A stretch of 64,000 nucleotides of DNA from Molossus alvarezi (Eukaryota; Chordata; Mammalia; Chiroptera; Molossidae). Below are positions 21,705-33,200 of this stretch, in pieces (position 1 is the first letter of the stretch; each line of letters begins with the position of its first letter). The notes under the pieces are model-generated. The model did no database searches and had not been told where the DNA came from. It worked only from the letters and a program-made list of their open reading frames with translations. The stretch covers positions 496,001-560,000 of the forward strand of contig JBAWUJ010000054.1 of the NCBI GenBank assembly GCA_037176705.1. Reading direction: 5' to 3'. The translations under genes were made by a program, and so were the position numbers.

Positions 21705-22793
21705 TCACATTCTCTAAGCCTATCTTGTGTGCAGCTGGGTCACACAGGCCTCTCTGGTGCCCCTGCACCCTGCAGGTTTTGCCGATAACTGGATTGCACA
21801 GTCCCTTTGGGGGCCAGGTGCTCTGCCTATGGTATGGGCTGTGGGGTTGCACAGGCCTCTCTTGTGTTTCTGCACCCCACAGGTGCATTGGGTAAGTACA
21901 TGGCACAGTCCCTGCTGGGTGGCACAGGCTTCTCTGGTGCTTCAGCACTCTGCAGATCCCATGGGTAACTAGATCACACAGTCCATGCTGGGTTACACAA
22001 TCCTCACTGGTGTTTAAGCACTCTGCAGGGTCTGCAGGTAACTGGATTGCACATTCCTTGCTGTGTCGCACAGACGTCTCTGGTGTGCCTGTACCCTGTA
22101 GGTCCCCTGGGCATACAGCTGGATTGCACTAGTCTCCCTTGGGCTCCAGCTTCTCACTGCTCTTGTGAGCTGCCAGACTGCACAGGCCTCTGTAGAGCCC
22201 CAGGTCCTGCTGCTGGTGAGTAGGGAGTTCTGATGCCCATTAGTGCTCAACTCCTGCTCAGCTTTTGCTGTAGTTTTTGGGGATGGGTCTCAACTGATGG
22301 TCTCTGCTTCTATTGCCTGGGGCTGGATGCCTGCTCCCAGCCTCTGTTGCTAGGGTATATCTCAACTCTGATCCACCTGCTACTATGGGGAGTGGTGCTG
22401 GGCTCCTGGCTATCCACAGCTTCCGTGACTGGTACCTTGGGAGCTCCACTACAGTGGAATTATTTGTGTTGACACAGAGTTTATCACAGGTCCAATAATG
22501 TTAGGTGTGCTGATGGGCCCTAGCATCTTTCACTGCCTCTTTTCAGGAAAGACCCAAGATCTTCCAAAATGGTGTGACTTTCCAGTGGAACAGGGAGAAG
22601 CACTCTGTAGAGCTGTTTACATTGGTAGCCAGCTGCTCCAATCCACAGTACAGGAACCTTCTGCTCCGCTTCTCTGCATTGCATGAGTTTGGTCATTCAC
22701 CTTCATGTCCACTCAAACACTTTCACAAACTAGCTCACTCTCTCACACACTCACACTCCCTCTGGTCCTGCCCGCCGCCATCTTCTTTCCCAT
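21705..22793 (-). promoter_or_regulatory. L1-B outer promoter module with 73-bp monomers and YY1 box
   Basis: Tandem units on the plus strand share a cacaggcctctctggtgc block, starting at 21751, 21858, 21931, 22004 and 22077. The spacings are 107, 73, 73 and 73 bp. Beyond the array is a single-copy GC-rich block. The outermost end has AGATGGCGGC (22774-22783, minus strand), an excellent YY1-type site. The same module occurs in L1-D and L1-F, so it belongs to an L1 subfamily rather than this copy alone. Confidence 0.75.
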
Positions 22794-22814
22794 GTTTACT
22801 TTTTATTTATTTAT

Positions 22815-22903
22815 TAAATTAAAAATTGAACTTCCATTTGACCCAGTGATCACACTTTTAGGAACATATCCTAAGAAGCCTGAAACACCAATCAGAAAGA
22901 ATA
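22815..22903 (+). mobile_element. Short L1 ORF2 C-terminal fragment, sense
   Basis: Encodes the stretch [28 protein letters not shown], a hallmark of the L1 ORF2 C-terminus. It is only about 90 bp long, lies between the L1-B 5' end and the 3' end of L1-J, and is in the opposite orientation to both. I could not find its continuation. Confidence 0.75.
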
Positions 22904-23547
22904 TTTATTTTTTTATTGTCAAAAGTATTATAGCTCAGCCCATGTGGCTCAGTGATTGAACATCGAGGCATCCACCAAGAGGCTGCTGGTTCGATTCTGG
23001 ATCAGGGCACATACCCCGGTTGTGATCCAAATCCCCAGTGTGGGGTATGCAGGAGGCAGCCAAATGATGTTCTCTTTCATTGATGTTTCTATCTCTCTTT
23101 TTCTTTTCCTTTCTTTCTTGCTAAAATCAATCAAGGACTTTTTTTAAAGAAAGTATTACAGATTTCTCTCCTTTTTCCCCAGTGATATCTTGTCCCCACT
23201 CCCAACTCCCTCCTGTTTTCCCAAATTAATGTCTTTGTCCATTGGTTGCACAGATATGCATAGAAGTTTTTTTTTTTATTTAATTCTTCCCAGCCCCCAA
23301 CCTCCAAACACTCTAAAGTTTGTCATTCTGATCCCTACTTTATGACTCTGGATCTATTATGATTGACACCTTATTTTATTCATCATATTCTATAAATACA
23401 TAATATCATGTGGTACTTATCTTTCTCTTACTGGCTTATTTTACTCAGCATAATATTTTCCAGGTCCCTCCATGTCAACTCAAAGGATAAGAGATCTTTC
23501 TTTCTTACAGCTGCATAGTACTCCATTGTGTATACCTACCACAGTGT
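22904..23547 (-). mobile_element. L1-J, 5'-truncated L1 3' end
   Basis: Minus-strand 3'UTR (atttctcctttttcccc..., tttatc...cccagccccc) followed by the ORF2 C-terminal end (cagctgcatagtactccattgtgtata at the right edge). It holds the VES SINE at 22931-23149 in its 3'UTR. It stops abruptly at 23547, where the poly-T end of L1-K begins. Confidence 0.75.
22931..23149 (+). mobile_element. VES SINE (family B)
   Basis: tRNA-derived head gtggctcagtgattgaac, B-box-like ggttcgattctgg, then agtcagggcacat-type and caggaggcagcc blocks. Flanked by aaagtatta at 22922-22930 and 23150-23158. This family differs from family A by the cagtgtggggtatgcaggaggcagcc middle and lacks the tcctc...gagga tail. Confidence 0.85.
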
Positions 23548-24268
23548 ATTTTCAAATTTAATTAATCAATTTATTTTTGTTACAGAAGTTTTTTCCCCCC
23601 ACTGATACCTTGTTCCCCTCCCTCCCCACCCTGTGCCCAGCTTTATTGTCCATGTCCATTGTTCATGAATACATGCATATAAGTTCTGTGGTTTATCTCT
23701 CCCTCACAACCCCCTCTTCTGGGGATTGTCAGTCTGTACTCCACTTCCACGTCTCTGGGGCTACACCATTCCTAAGACTGTTATGTTTATTATAGTCCAT
23801 AAATAAGTGAGATCATATGATACTCGTCTTTCTGTTTGGCTTGTTTCACTTAGAATGACACTTTCCAGGTCTCTCCATGTCATCTTTTAAAAAAAGAGAT
23901 ATTTCTTTCTTACAGCTGCATAATACTCCATTGTGTATATGTACCACAGATTTTTATCCATTTGCCTACTGATGGACATTTGGGCTGTTTCCAGATATTA
24001 GCTATTGTAAATAGTGCTGCTATGAACATGGGGGTATATATATTCTTTCTGATTCGTGTTTCAGGTTTTTCAAGTATATTTCTAGAAGTGGGATCACTGG
24101 GTCAAATAGAAATTCAATTGTTAATTTTTTGAGGTAACACCATATTGTTTTCCATAGTAGCTGTACGAGTCTGCATTCCCACCAGCAGTGTACTAGAGTT
24201 CCCTTTTCTCCATACCCTCTCAAACACTTGTTGTTTGATGACTTGTTGATGGCAGCCATTCTGACAGG
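23548..24268 (-). mobile_element. L1-K, 5'-truncated L1 3' end
   Basis: A second minus-strand 3'UTR (ttaattaatcaatttatttttgttacag) then the ORF2 C-terminus back to the zinc-knuckle region: an open stretch of 79 codons at 24020-24259 contains [20 protein letters not shown] (one Cys of the motif lost). It ends at gacaggtgtgaggta, where the ancient L1-P resumes. Confidence 0.85.
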
Positions 24269-24666
24269 TGTGAGGTAATATTTTCAACTTCACTGGTGGT
24301 TGAGAAAATGCAAATCAAAACTACAATGAGAAAACACTTCACACCTATATAGAACAGCTGTTATCAACAAGACAGGTAATAAAAATTGTTGGAGAGGTTG
24401 TTGAGTAAAAGGAACCTTCATTCACTGTTGATGAGAATGCAAACTGGTACAGCCACTATGGTGATTCCTCAAAAAATTAAGAATAAAGTTACCATATGAC
24501 CCAGAAATCCACCTTCTGGGTATCTGCCAAAAAACCTCAAAAACACTTATTCACAAAGATATTTGCACCCCTGTGTTTATTGAAGCATTATTCACATGGC
24601 CAAGACATGGAGACAAAATGTCCTTCGATAGAGGATTGGACAGAGAAGATGTGGTGTGTATGTATA

Positions 24667-24675
<9 letters not shown>

Positions 24676-24724
<49 letters not shown>
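24676..24724 (+). repeat. (TA)n microsatellite inside L1-P
   Basis: About 24 uninterrupted TA units after gtgtgtatgtatacgtgtgtg. The position corresponds to the natural tatatatacacaatgga segment near the L1 ORF2 3' end, which likely seeded the expansion. Confidence 0.95.
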
Positions 24725-24727
<3 letters not shown>

Positions 24728-24876
24728 CTACTCAGTCTTAAGAAAAGATGAAATACTGCCACTTGCAACAACATGGATGGGACTTTAGAATATTATGCTA
24801 AGCAAAATAAGTCAATCAGAAAAAGCAAAGAACTATATGATTTCACTCATATATAAGATATAAAATTGAAACTCAG

Positions 24877-25129
24877 TGCTGGCCAGTTTGCATAGTGGTT
24901 GGAGTGTTGGCCTGTGGTCCAGATAGACCTGGGCTCACTTCCTGGTAAGGGCACATACCTCAGTTGCAATTTTTCCCCAGCCCTGGTTAAGTCACGTGGA
25001 GGCAGCCACTTGATGTGTTCCTTTCATGTCAATGTTTCTTGCTCTTTCTCTCTTCCTCATTCTCCCTCCCACTTTGTTTGAACAAAAACAATGGAAAAAT
25101 GTCCTCAAGTGAGGATAAAAAAAAAAAAG
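24877..25129 (+). mobile_element. VES SINE (family A)
   Basis: Starts tgctggccagtttgcatag, has the usual cctgtggtccagatagacc and gttgcaattt blocks, a CT tract and the tail tcctcaagtgagga followed by A12. Flanks tgaaactca / tgaaactta (24868-24876, 25130-25138) form a short target duplication. It carries several CpG-decay changes, so it is older than the copy at 51610. Confidence 0.88.
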
Positions 25130-25399
25130 TGAAACTTATAGACACAGACAATAGTAGGGTGGTTATCAGAGGAAATGGGGTGGGGAGTAGTGGTGGGTAA
25201 AGGGGGCCAAATATATGGTTATGAAAAATAGTCTGACTTTTGGTGGTGGACACACCATGCAGTACACAGATCATGTATCATGGACGTGTACAATTGAAAA
25301 CTATATGATCCTATTAATCAATGTCACCAAAATAAATTTACATTAAAAAATTAAAGAAAGAAAGAAAGAAAGAAAACAAAGAACACTTCATCAGCACAA

Positions 25400-26218
25400 T
25401 GGGGATATCCATATGTCCATATTTCCCAAAGCAATCTATAGATTCAATGCAATCCACATCAAAATACCAATGACATACTTCACAGAACTAGAACAAATAC
25501 TTCAAAAGTTTATATGGAACCAAAAAAGACCTCAAATAGCCACAGCAATCCTGAAAAAGAACAACAAACTAGGAAGGATTACAATACCAGATATCAGATT
25601 ATATTACAAAGCCACTGTAATCAAAACAACCAAGTACTGGCACAAGAATAGACATATAGACCAGTGGAACAGAACAGAGAACCCAGAAATGGACCCAAGG
25701 CAATATGCTCAACTCATATTTGACAAAGGGGGCAAGAGCATACAGTGGAGTAAAGACAGCCTCTTTAATAAATGGTGCTGGAAAAATTGGAGAGATACAT
25801 GCAAAAACAAACAAATAAACAAACAAAGAATGAAACTAGACCACCATATTACACCACACACAAGAAAAAACTCAAATTGGATAAAAGATTTAAATATGAC
25901 TCATGAATCCATAAAAATCTTAGAAGAAAATAGGCAACAAAATTTCAGACATCACATGCAGCAGAATTTTTACTGATACAATGCCTAAAGCAAGAGAAAC
26001 AAACAATCAAACAAAGATAATGAATGGCACTACATCAAACTCAAATGCTTCTGCACAGCACAAGAAAAATTCATCAAAAATGAAAAGGGAACCCACTCTA
26101 TGGGACAGCATAACTGCCAACGATACAGCACATAAGGGATTAACTTCCAAAATATATAGAGTACTCATACAACTCAACAAAGAAAGACAAAACACCCCAA
26201 TTTAAAATGGGCAGAGGA
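25400..26218 (+). mobile_element. L1-Q, 5'-truncated ORF2 fragment
   Basis: Sense ORF2 fragment starting around [20 protein letters not shown]. It has a 187-codon open stretch at 25413-25976, then a further frame through KMKREPTLWDSITANDTAHKG. It covers the region just after the RT core and ends before the ORF2 C-terminal knuckle. The right end abuts a VES SINE; no 3'UTR is present, so it is truncated on both sides. Confidence 0.85.
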
Positions 26219-26427
26219 GTCTGGCTGGTGTGGCTCAGTGGTTGAGCATCGACTCATGCACCAAGAGATCGCCAATTTAATTTCTGGCAAGGACACATGC
26301 CCAGGTTGTGGGTCTGATCCACAGTGGGGGGCCATGTGGGAGGAGGCCAATTGATGTTCTCTCTGATAGATATTTTTCTGTCTCTTTCCCTCTCATTTTC
26401 TCTCTCTCTCTCAAATCAATAAAGGGG
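26219..26427 (+). mobile_element. VES SINE (family B)
   Basis: Head tctggctggtgtggctcagtggttgagc, then caggttgtgggtctgatcc, aggaggccaattgatg, a CT tract and the end aaatcaataaa. Target duplications are not clear (gggcagagga before, ggggagcagaga after). It separates L1-Q from the L1-D 5'UTR. Confidence 0.8.
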
Positions 26428-27500
26428 AGCAGAGACTGTGAATTCTAGTTACCCACGGGACATGCAGGGTGCTGAATTACAAAGAGGCCTGCACGACCCA
26501 GAAGGGACTGTGCCATCTAGTTACCAATGGGACATGCGGGGAGCAGATGCACCAGAGAAGTCTGTGCCACCCAGCAGCCAAAAATAGGCATAGAGCCAGA
26601 ACCCCAAAGGAATTGTGAGATCCAGTTACCCGTGGGATCTGAAGTGTGCAGGAGCACCAGAAAGGCCTGTGTGAACCAGCTGTGCACAAGATAGGCATAG
26701 AGGATTTGAAAAGCAGGCAAAGTGAATAGAAGCTTCACAAACGATCTCCCTGTACCAAGGGGAATTACAACTAAAATAAAGACAAATCCTCAGAACAAAA
26801 GAACAGAAAAGCAGCAGGACAGGACCATAAAACCAGGGACATTGGTAGGATCTTTGGAATTGCAACAGGGAGGCAGGCTGGTTGGTCACGGACAGCAGAA
26901 GTTTTAGCCATGATCAGCACCCTTGAAGAATAAAGACCAAGACCACACCATAGCACAGAGAGCTGAGATATAGCACTAAAATATCCATTGCCACTCACCT
27001 GGGGGTTACAGCAGAGGGAGGGCAGACTGTGCTGGAACACTGTGGGGACACCCAGGATTTGGAGGACACTCAGAGTATTTGCTGAGTAGCAGCCACAAAG
27101 GATGGTGGCCAGAATGCTCCTTCCCAGTGCTGTGGGGAAAAGCAGCAGCTCTCACCCCCTCTGAGATTCAGCCTTTCCCAGGTGAGGCAAATTAATGCAA
27201 CTTTAGGCTCATTAACAACAAGCTTTTATCTCACCCTCTGGTAAGCCTTTTATTCAGAACACCAGGAATACATTCCAAGGCACTGAGTAACTGAGACTAC
27301 TGGGCACCAGGAAAAACCTAGACAATAACCGAACCTTTCCTGGGCTTGCAAATCTACCCAGGAAAGAAAGACTTGATAGTGGTGTTTAATGTGGATCCAC
27401 CCAGGCTCATCCAAACACAGTAGAAGGAGCCACAAATAGCAGACACCAACATGTATAGGGAACATTTGGCAGCTTCTAAAAAACCACGGAGATATTCAAA
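26428..27500 (+). promoter_or_regulatory. L1-D 5'UTR with remnant 73-bp monomers
   Basis: About three monomer units are seen through the gcaccagagag-like block at about 26475, 26549 and 26654, i.e. spacings near 73 and 105 bp. These spacings match the arrays in L1-B and L1-F. The inner 5'UTR begins near gaggatttgaaaagcaggc (26700). The outermost YY1-like end seen in L1-B is absent, so the 5' end is truncated or shorter. Confidence 0.7.
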
Positions 27501-28392
27501 ATGGTGAAAGAAAGAAACAAATCCCAAATAAAAAAGACAAAGAGCTCTGTCGAAGATGAGATCAATGAAAGGCAGCTAAGCAAATTATCAGAGGTAGAGT
27601 TAGAGCCATGATCTTGAGAAAGCTCAATAGCATGAGTAAGGACATCAGCAATATGAGTAGAGATATAGAAACATTGAAAAGCAACCAAGTGGAAATGAAG
27701 AATGACAAAGCAGAAATTAAGAACACAATGGAAGGACTAACCAGAAGAGTAGAGGAAGCTGAGGACCAGATCAGTGAATTAGAAGACAGAGTAGAATAAA
27801 ATCAACCAATCAGAAAATCTTAAGGAAAAAAAAAAAAACCAACTAAAAAAATAGGAAGACAGCTTTAAAGAAATGTGGGACAAAAGGAAATGCAATAACA
27901 TTCACATTATAGGAGTCCCAGAAGAGGAAAAAAATGGCAAGATTAGAGAATACATTTGAAGAAATAGTGACAGAAAACTTTCCTAACTTGGTGAAGTAAG
28001 AGGCATTCAAGTTAAAGAAGCACAGAGAGACCCAAGTTAGAAGAACCCAAACAGGCCCACACCAAGACACATAAGAATTAAATGGCCAAAAATTAGACAA
28101 AGAGAAAAAAAGAAGGCAGCAAGAGATAAGCAACAGGTTACCTACAAAGAAAACTTCAAAAGGCTCTCAACTGACTTCTAAACAGAAATGCTAAAGGACC
28201 AAAGGACGTGACATGAAATAATGAAGGTCATAAAAAACAAAAATCTGAGTCCAAGATTATTCTACCCAGCAAGGGTATCATTCAAAATAAGATGTCAAAT
28301 AAAGAGCTTTCCAGAGGGAGGGGGGGGGGCACTAAGGGAATTTATTAACACCAAACCAGCATTTCAAGATACGCTAAAAAAAAATGCTATAA
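27501..28392 (+). pseudogene. L1-D ORF1 relic
   Basis: Starts at ATG 27501 (MVKERNKSQIKKTKSSVED) and ends at TAA 28390-28392. The coiled coil is readable at 27608-27799 (MSRDIETLKSNQVEMKNDKAE...EDQISELEDRVE). Frameshifts, an A-run near 27825-27838 and a run of ten G residues (28320-28329) after the SFP segment break it. Confidence 0.85.
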
Positions 28393-28436
28393 TTAGTAGA
28401 AGAAATAGGAAGAAAAACATAACAACACTAAACAAA

Positions 28437-28875
28437 AATGGTTTGTGAATGGTTTGAATGCTGCGATAAAAAGACACGGAGTATCTGACTGGATAAGAAA
28501 ACATGACTCAGATATATGTTGTCTACAAGAGACCTACCTCACTACAAAAGACTCACATAGGTGGAAAAAAATCTTTCAAGCAAATGAAAGGCAAAAAAGA
28601 GCTGGGGTAGCAATGCTCATATTTGATAATGTAGATTTCAAACTGAAGACCATAACTAGAGACAAAGAAGGACACTAAATAATATTGAAAGAATCTATCC
28701 AATAGGAAGATTTAACCTTGGAAAACATATATGCATCCAATAAAGAAGTACCAAAATATATTAAAAATATTTTGGAGGACATCAAAGAATTAAATAATAG
28801 TAATACAATAAATAGGAGGGGATTTTGATACCTCGTTTACATCATTGGATAAATCCTCTAGACAAAAAATTAACA
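28437..28875 (+). pseudogene. L1-D ORF2, N-terminal endonuclease part
   Basis: The ATG at 28438-28440 is followed by a deletion of about 36 bp that removes most of the first 14 codons up to NGLNA. The endonuclease is then readable (WIRKHDSDICCLQETYLTTKDSH, catalytic Glu of QET kept). The frame is lost before the GDFN motif, which reads ggggattttgata. The gene is cut by L1-D2. Confidence 0.83.
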
Positions 28876-30271
28876 AAAAGCATATAGACAAGTGGAACAG
28901 AACAGAGAACCCAGAAATGGACCCAAGGCAATATGCAAAAATTAATATTTGACAAAGGTGGCAAGAGGATACAGTGCAGTAAAGACAGCCTTTTTAATAA
29001 ATGGTGTTGGGAAAATTAAACACCTACATGAAGAAAAATGAAACTAGACCATCAACCTACATGATACACAAGAATACACTCAAAATAGATAAAAGACTTA
29101 AATGTGATGCATGAATCAATAAAAATCCTAGAAGACACTGTAGGCAACAATATTTCAGACATCATACACAACAGAATTTTCACTGATACATCACCTAAGG
29201 CAATAGAAACAAAAAAGAAAATGAACACATGGGACTACATCAAACTTAAAAGCTTCTGCACAGTGAAAGATGCAATCATCAAAATAAAAAGGCTAACCAC
29301 TGTATGAAAGAGCATAATTGCCAATTATGTATCAGATAAGGGGTTAATTCCCAATATATATATAGTGTGCTCATACACCTCAACAAAAGGAAGACAAAGA
29401 ACCAATTTAGAAATGAGCAGAGGAACTAAATAGACATCTCTCCAAATAGGACATACAAATACTAAGAGACATATGAAGAAATGCTCATCATCACTAATCG
29501 TCAGAGAGATGCAAATTAAAACAACAATAAGGTATCACCTCACACCTATCAGAATGGCTGCCATCAACAAATCATCAAACAACAAGTGTTGGCGAGGGTG
29601 TGGATGAAAGGGGACTCTAGTACTTTGCTGGTGGGAATGCAGACTGGTGTAGTCACTATGAAAAACAATATGGTGTTACCTCAAAAAATTAAAAATTAAA
29701 CTTCCATTTGACCCAGTGATTCCACTTTTAGGAATATACTCTAAGAAGCCTGAAACATCAATCATAGAGAATATATATACCCCCATGTTTGTAGCAGCAC
29801 CATTTACAATAGCTAAGATCTGGAAACAGCCCAAGTGTCCATCAGTAGATGAATGTATAAAATAGCTGTGGTACATATACAGAATGGAGTACTATGCAGC
29901 TGTAAGAAACAAAGCTCTCTTATCCTTTGAGACTACATGGAGGGACCTGGAAAGTATTATCCTAAGCAAATCAAGCCAAACAGACAAAGACAAGTATCAT
30001 ATAATCCCACTTATTTGTAAAATATAATGAACATAACTGTCTAAGGAATGGGGTAGTCCCAGAGACATGGAGGTGGAGTACAGACTGACAATCTCCAGAA
30101 GAGGGAGTGGTGAAGGAGAGATAAACCACAGAACTTATATGCATGTATGCATGAACAATGGACATGGACAACAAAGCTGGAGAGAGGGCAGGGAGCGAGA
30201 GGAAGGGGGGAATACGTGGGGGAAAAAGAAGAAATATCTGTAACAACAATTAATTAATTAATTAATTAATT
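28876..30271 (+). mobile_element. L1-D2, 5'-truncated L1 inserted in L1-D
   Basis: A 1.4-kb 3' L1 copy (ORF2 C-terminus from the NP(E)MDPRQYA region, then 3'UTR) inserted into the L1-D endonuclease in the same orientation. Flanked by a 12-bp duplication aaaaattaacaa. The tail is an ATTA repeat (30248-30271) instead of pure poly(A). Confidence 0.9.
30248..30271 (+). repeat. (ATTA)n tail of L1-D2
   Basis: Six ATTA units, derived from the L1 3' terminus (ttaattaat...), which ends many copies in this window. Confidence 0.9.
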
Positions 30272-30283
30272 AAAAATTAACAA

Positions 30284-33200
30284 GGAAACAGAGACCCTAA
30301 ATGAAGCGCTAGATCAAATGGATGTAATAGATACCTACAAAGAATTACACCCCAAACTGCAGACTTCACATGTTTCTCAAATGCACATTAGACATTCTCA
30401 AAGATAGACCACATGTTAGGACACAAACTAAGTCTCTACAAGTTAAAGAAGGTTGAAATCATATCAAGCATCCTCTCAGATCACAATTGCATTCAACTAG
30501 AAATCAACTGCAACAAGAACTTGCAAAAACAATTGCAAACATGGATGCTATATAAATGGGTTACCATGGAGATCAAAGAAGAAATGAAAAACTTACTGGA
30601 AACCAATGAAAATGAACGCACAACCACACAAAATCTAAAGAATGCAGCAAAAGCAGTTCTGAAAGGGAAGTTCATAGCACTACAGTCCTACATGAAGAAG
30701 CAAAAAAAAAAAAATTAAAAAACTATCTAACCTCAGGACTTAGACAACTAGGAAACAAACAAAAAAGAAAATACCAGAGCAAGTAGAAGGATGGAAATAG
30801 TAAAGATAGAGAAAAAATAAATGACAAGGAGACCAAAAAACAATTAAAAGGAACAATAAAACACAGAGCTGATTCTTTAAAAAGATAAACAAAATTGATG
30901 TACCCTTAGCTAGATTCACCAAAAAACAAAGAGAGAACCCAAATACACAAAATCATAAATGAAAGAGGAGAAATAAGAACTGACACCACAGATATACACT
31001 GGATTGATAACAAATATTATGAACAATTATGCCGCAATAAATTTGACAATATAAGAAAATGGACCAATTTCTAGAAATCCATAGTCTCCCAAAACTAAAC
31101 TGGGAAGAGTTAGAAAACTTGAACAGACCAATAACAACAGAAAATTGAAGATGTAATCAAGACTCTCCCAGCAAACAAAGCCCAGGCCCAGATGGCTTCA
31201 TGAGAGAGTTTCACCAAACATTCAAAGAAGAACTAACACCTATTCTCCTCAAACTATTTCAAAAAATGTAAGAGGAAGGAAAACTTACAAACTCATTTTA
31301 TGAGGCCAGCATAATTCTAATTCCAAAACCAAAAGAGACACTATGAGGAAGGAAAACTACAGATCAATACCCCAGATGAACATAGATGTTAAAATCCTGA
31401 ACAAAATACTAGCAAATCAAATTCAGCAATACATTAAAAACTATTATTCACCATGACCAAGTGGGAGTCATCCCAGGGATGCAAGGCTGATACAATATTT
31501 GCAAATCAACAAATGTGATACACCACATTAACAAAATGAAAGATGAAAATCATATGATCATATCAGTAGATGCTTAAAAAGCATTTGACAAAATCCAGCA
31601 CCCATTTCTGATAAAAACAATCAGTTATGTGGGAATAGAAGGATCATATCTTGACATAATAAAGGCCATATATGAAAGACCTACAGCCAACATCATACTC
31701 AATGGGCAATAATTAAAACATATTCCTTAAGAAGAGGAACAAGGCAAAGATGTTCACTTTTGCCACTCTTATTTAACATAGTATTGGAAGTCTTAGCCAC
31801 AGCAATCAGACATGAGAAAATATAAAAGGGATCCAAATGGGAAAGAAGAAAGTGAAACTGTCATTATTTGCAGATGACATGATACTATACATAGAAAACC
31901 CCAAAGACTCCATCAAAAATTTACTAAACTTAATAAATGAATTTGGCAAAGTAGCAAGATACATAATTAACTTCAAGAAATCGATGGCATTCTTATACAC
32001 CAATGATGAACTCACAGAAAGAGAAACTAAAAGAACAATCCCATTTATCATTGCAGCAAAAAAAATTAAGATACCAAGAAATAAACTTAATCATAGGAAA
32101 AAAGGACCCATTCACAGAAAACTACAAGTCATTGAAAAAAAGAATTAGAGGAAGATATAAAAAAGTGGAAGCACATACCTTGTTCAAGGATTGAAATAAT
32201 TAATATCATTAAAATGTCCATACTACTCAAAGCAATCTATAGATTTAATGTAATCTCCATCAAAATACTAATGACATACTTCACAGAACTGGAACAAATA
32301 CTTCAAAAGTTTGTATCAAACCAAAAAGACCTCAGATAGTCACAGCAATCTTGAAAAAGAATAATAAAGTTGGAGGGATCACATTACCAGATTTCAGTTT
32401 ATACTACAAAGCCACTGTAATTAAAACAGCCTTGTACTGGCACAAGAACAGGCATATAGACCAGTGAAACAGAACAGAGAAGCCAGAAATGGACCCAAGG
32501 CAGTATGCTCAATTAATATTTGACAAAGTTGGCAAGAGCATACCGTGGAGTAAAGACAGCCTCTTTAATAAATGGTGTTGAGAAAACTGGACAGCTATGT
32601 GCACAAAAATGAAAGTAGACCATCAACTTACACTGTACACAAGAATAAACTAAAAATGAATAAAATATTTTAATGTGACTCATGAATCCATAAAAATTCT
32701 ACAAGAAACTATAGACAACAAAATTTCAGACCTCAAATGCAGCAGAATTTTCACTGATACATCACCTATGGCAACAGAAACAATGGAGAAAATGAACACA
32801 TGAGAATACATCAAACTAAAAAGCTTCTGCATAGCCAAAGAAACAATCATGAAAATGGAAAGGCCACCCAATGTATGGGAGAGAATAATTGCCATTGATA
32901 TATCAGGTAAGGGGTTAACTTCCAATATATATGGAGTGCTTACACAACTCAACAAAATGAAGACAAAGAAACCTATTAAAAAATAGGCAGAGGAACTAAA
33001 TAGACACCTCTCCAAACAAGACATACAAATGACTGAGAGACATATGAAGGAATGCTCAATGTCACTTATCATCAGAGTGATGCAAATTAAAACAACAATG
33101 AGATATCTCCTCACACCTGTCAGAATGGCCACCATCAACAAATCATCAAACAACAAGTTTTGGTGAGGGTGTGGAGAAAAGGAGACTATAGTATAGCTCT

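Larger units (their letters stand above)
19909..22793 (-). mobile_element. L1-B, 5' part (ORF1 and long stacked 5'UTR)
   Basis: Continuation of L1-B after the L1-C insertion: ttttattggagcattcaaacc is the endonuclease-start region, followed by the lost ORF2 start, the ORF1-ORF2 linker, ORF1 and a 5'UTR of about 1.87 kb. The 5' end is placed just outside a strong YY1-like box (gccgccatct, 22774-22783). Confidence 0.9.
24269..25375 (+). mobile_element. L1-P, ancient plus-strand L1, right segment
   Basis: Resumes about 50 bp downstream in ORF2 of where it stopped at 9730: caacttcactggtggttgag, aatgcaaatcaaaactacaatgag, gttaccatatgacccagaaatcc and so on through the ORF2 end, then 3'UTR and an AAAG-rich tail (25352-25375). 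A TA microsatellite at 24676-24724 replaces the usual gtatatatacacaatgg motif. A family-A VES SINE interrupts it at 24877-25129. Confidence 0.82.
26428..28875 (+). mobile_element. L1-D, 5' part (5'UTR, ORF1, start of ORF2)
   Basis: Plus-strand L1 starting within the 73-bp monomer array, then the inner 5'UTR, ORF1 and the first part of the endonuclease. It is split at 28875 by L1-D2; the target duplication aaaaattaacaa (28864-28875, 30272-30283) shows the join. It resumes at 30284. Confidence 0.88.

Noticed and set aside
21688..22071. 127-codon minus-strand frame in the L1-B monomer array
   Set aside because: The repeated peptide follows the 73-bp monomers; it is non-coding promoter sequence.
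21688..22100. CRISPR-like array (regular repeats of about 73 bp)
   Set aside because: There are no distinct spacers; whole units are repeated head to tail, and the context is a mammalian L1 promoter.
22815..23547. Twin-priming inversion of L1-J
   Set aside because: The sense fragment lies on the 3' side of L1-J, whereas a twin-primed inversion would place it at the 5' side.
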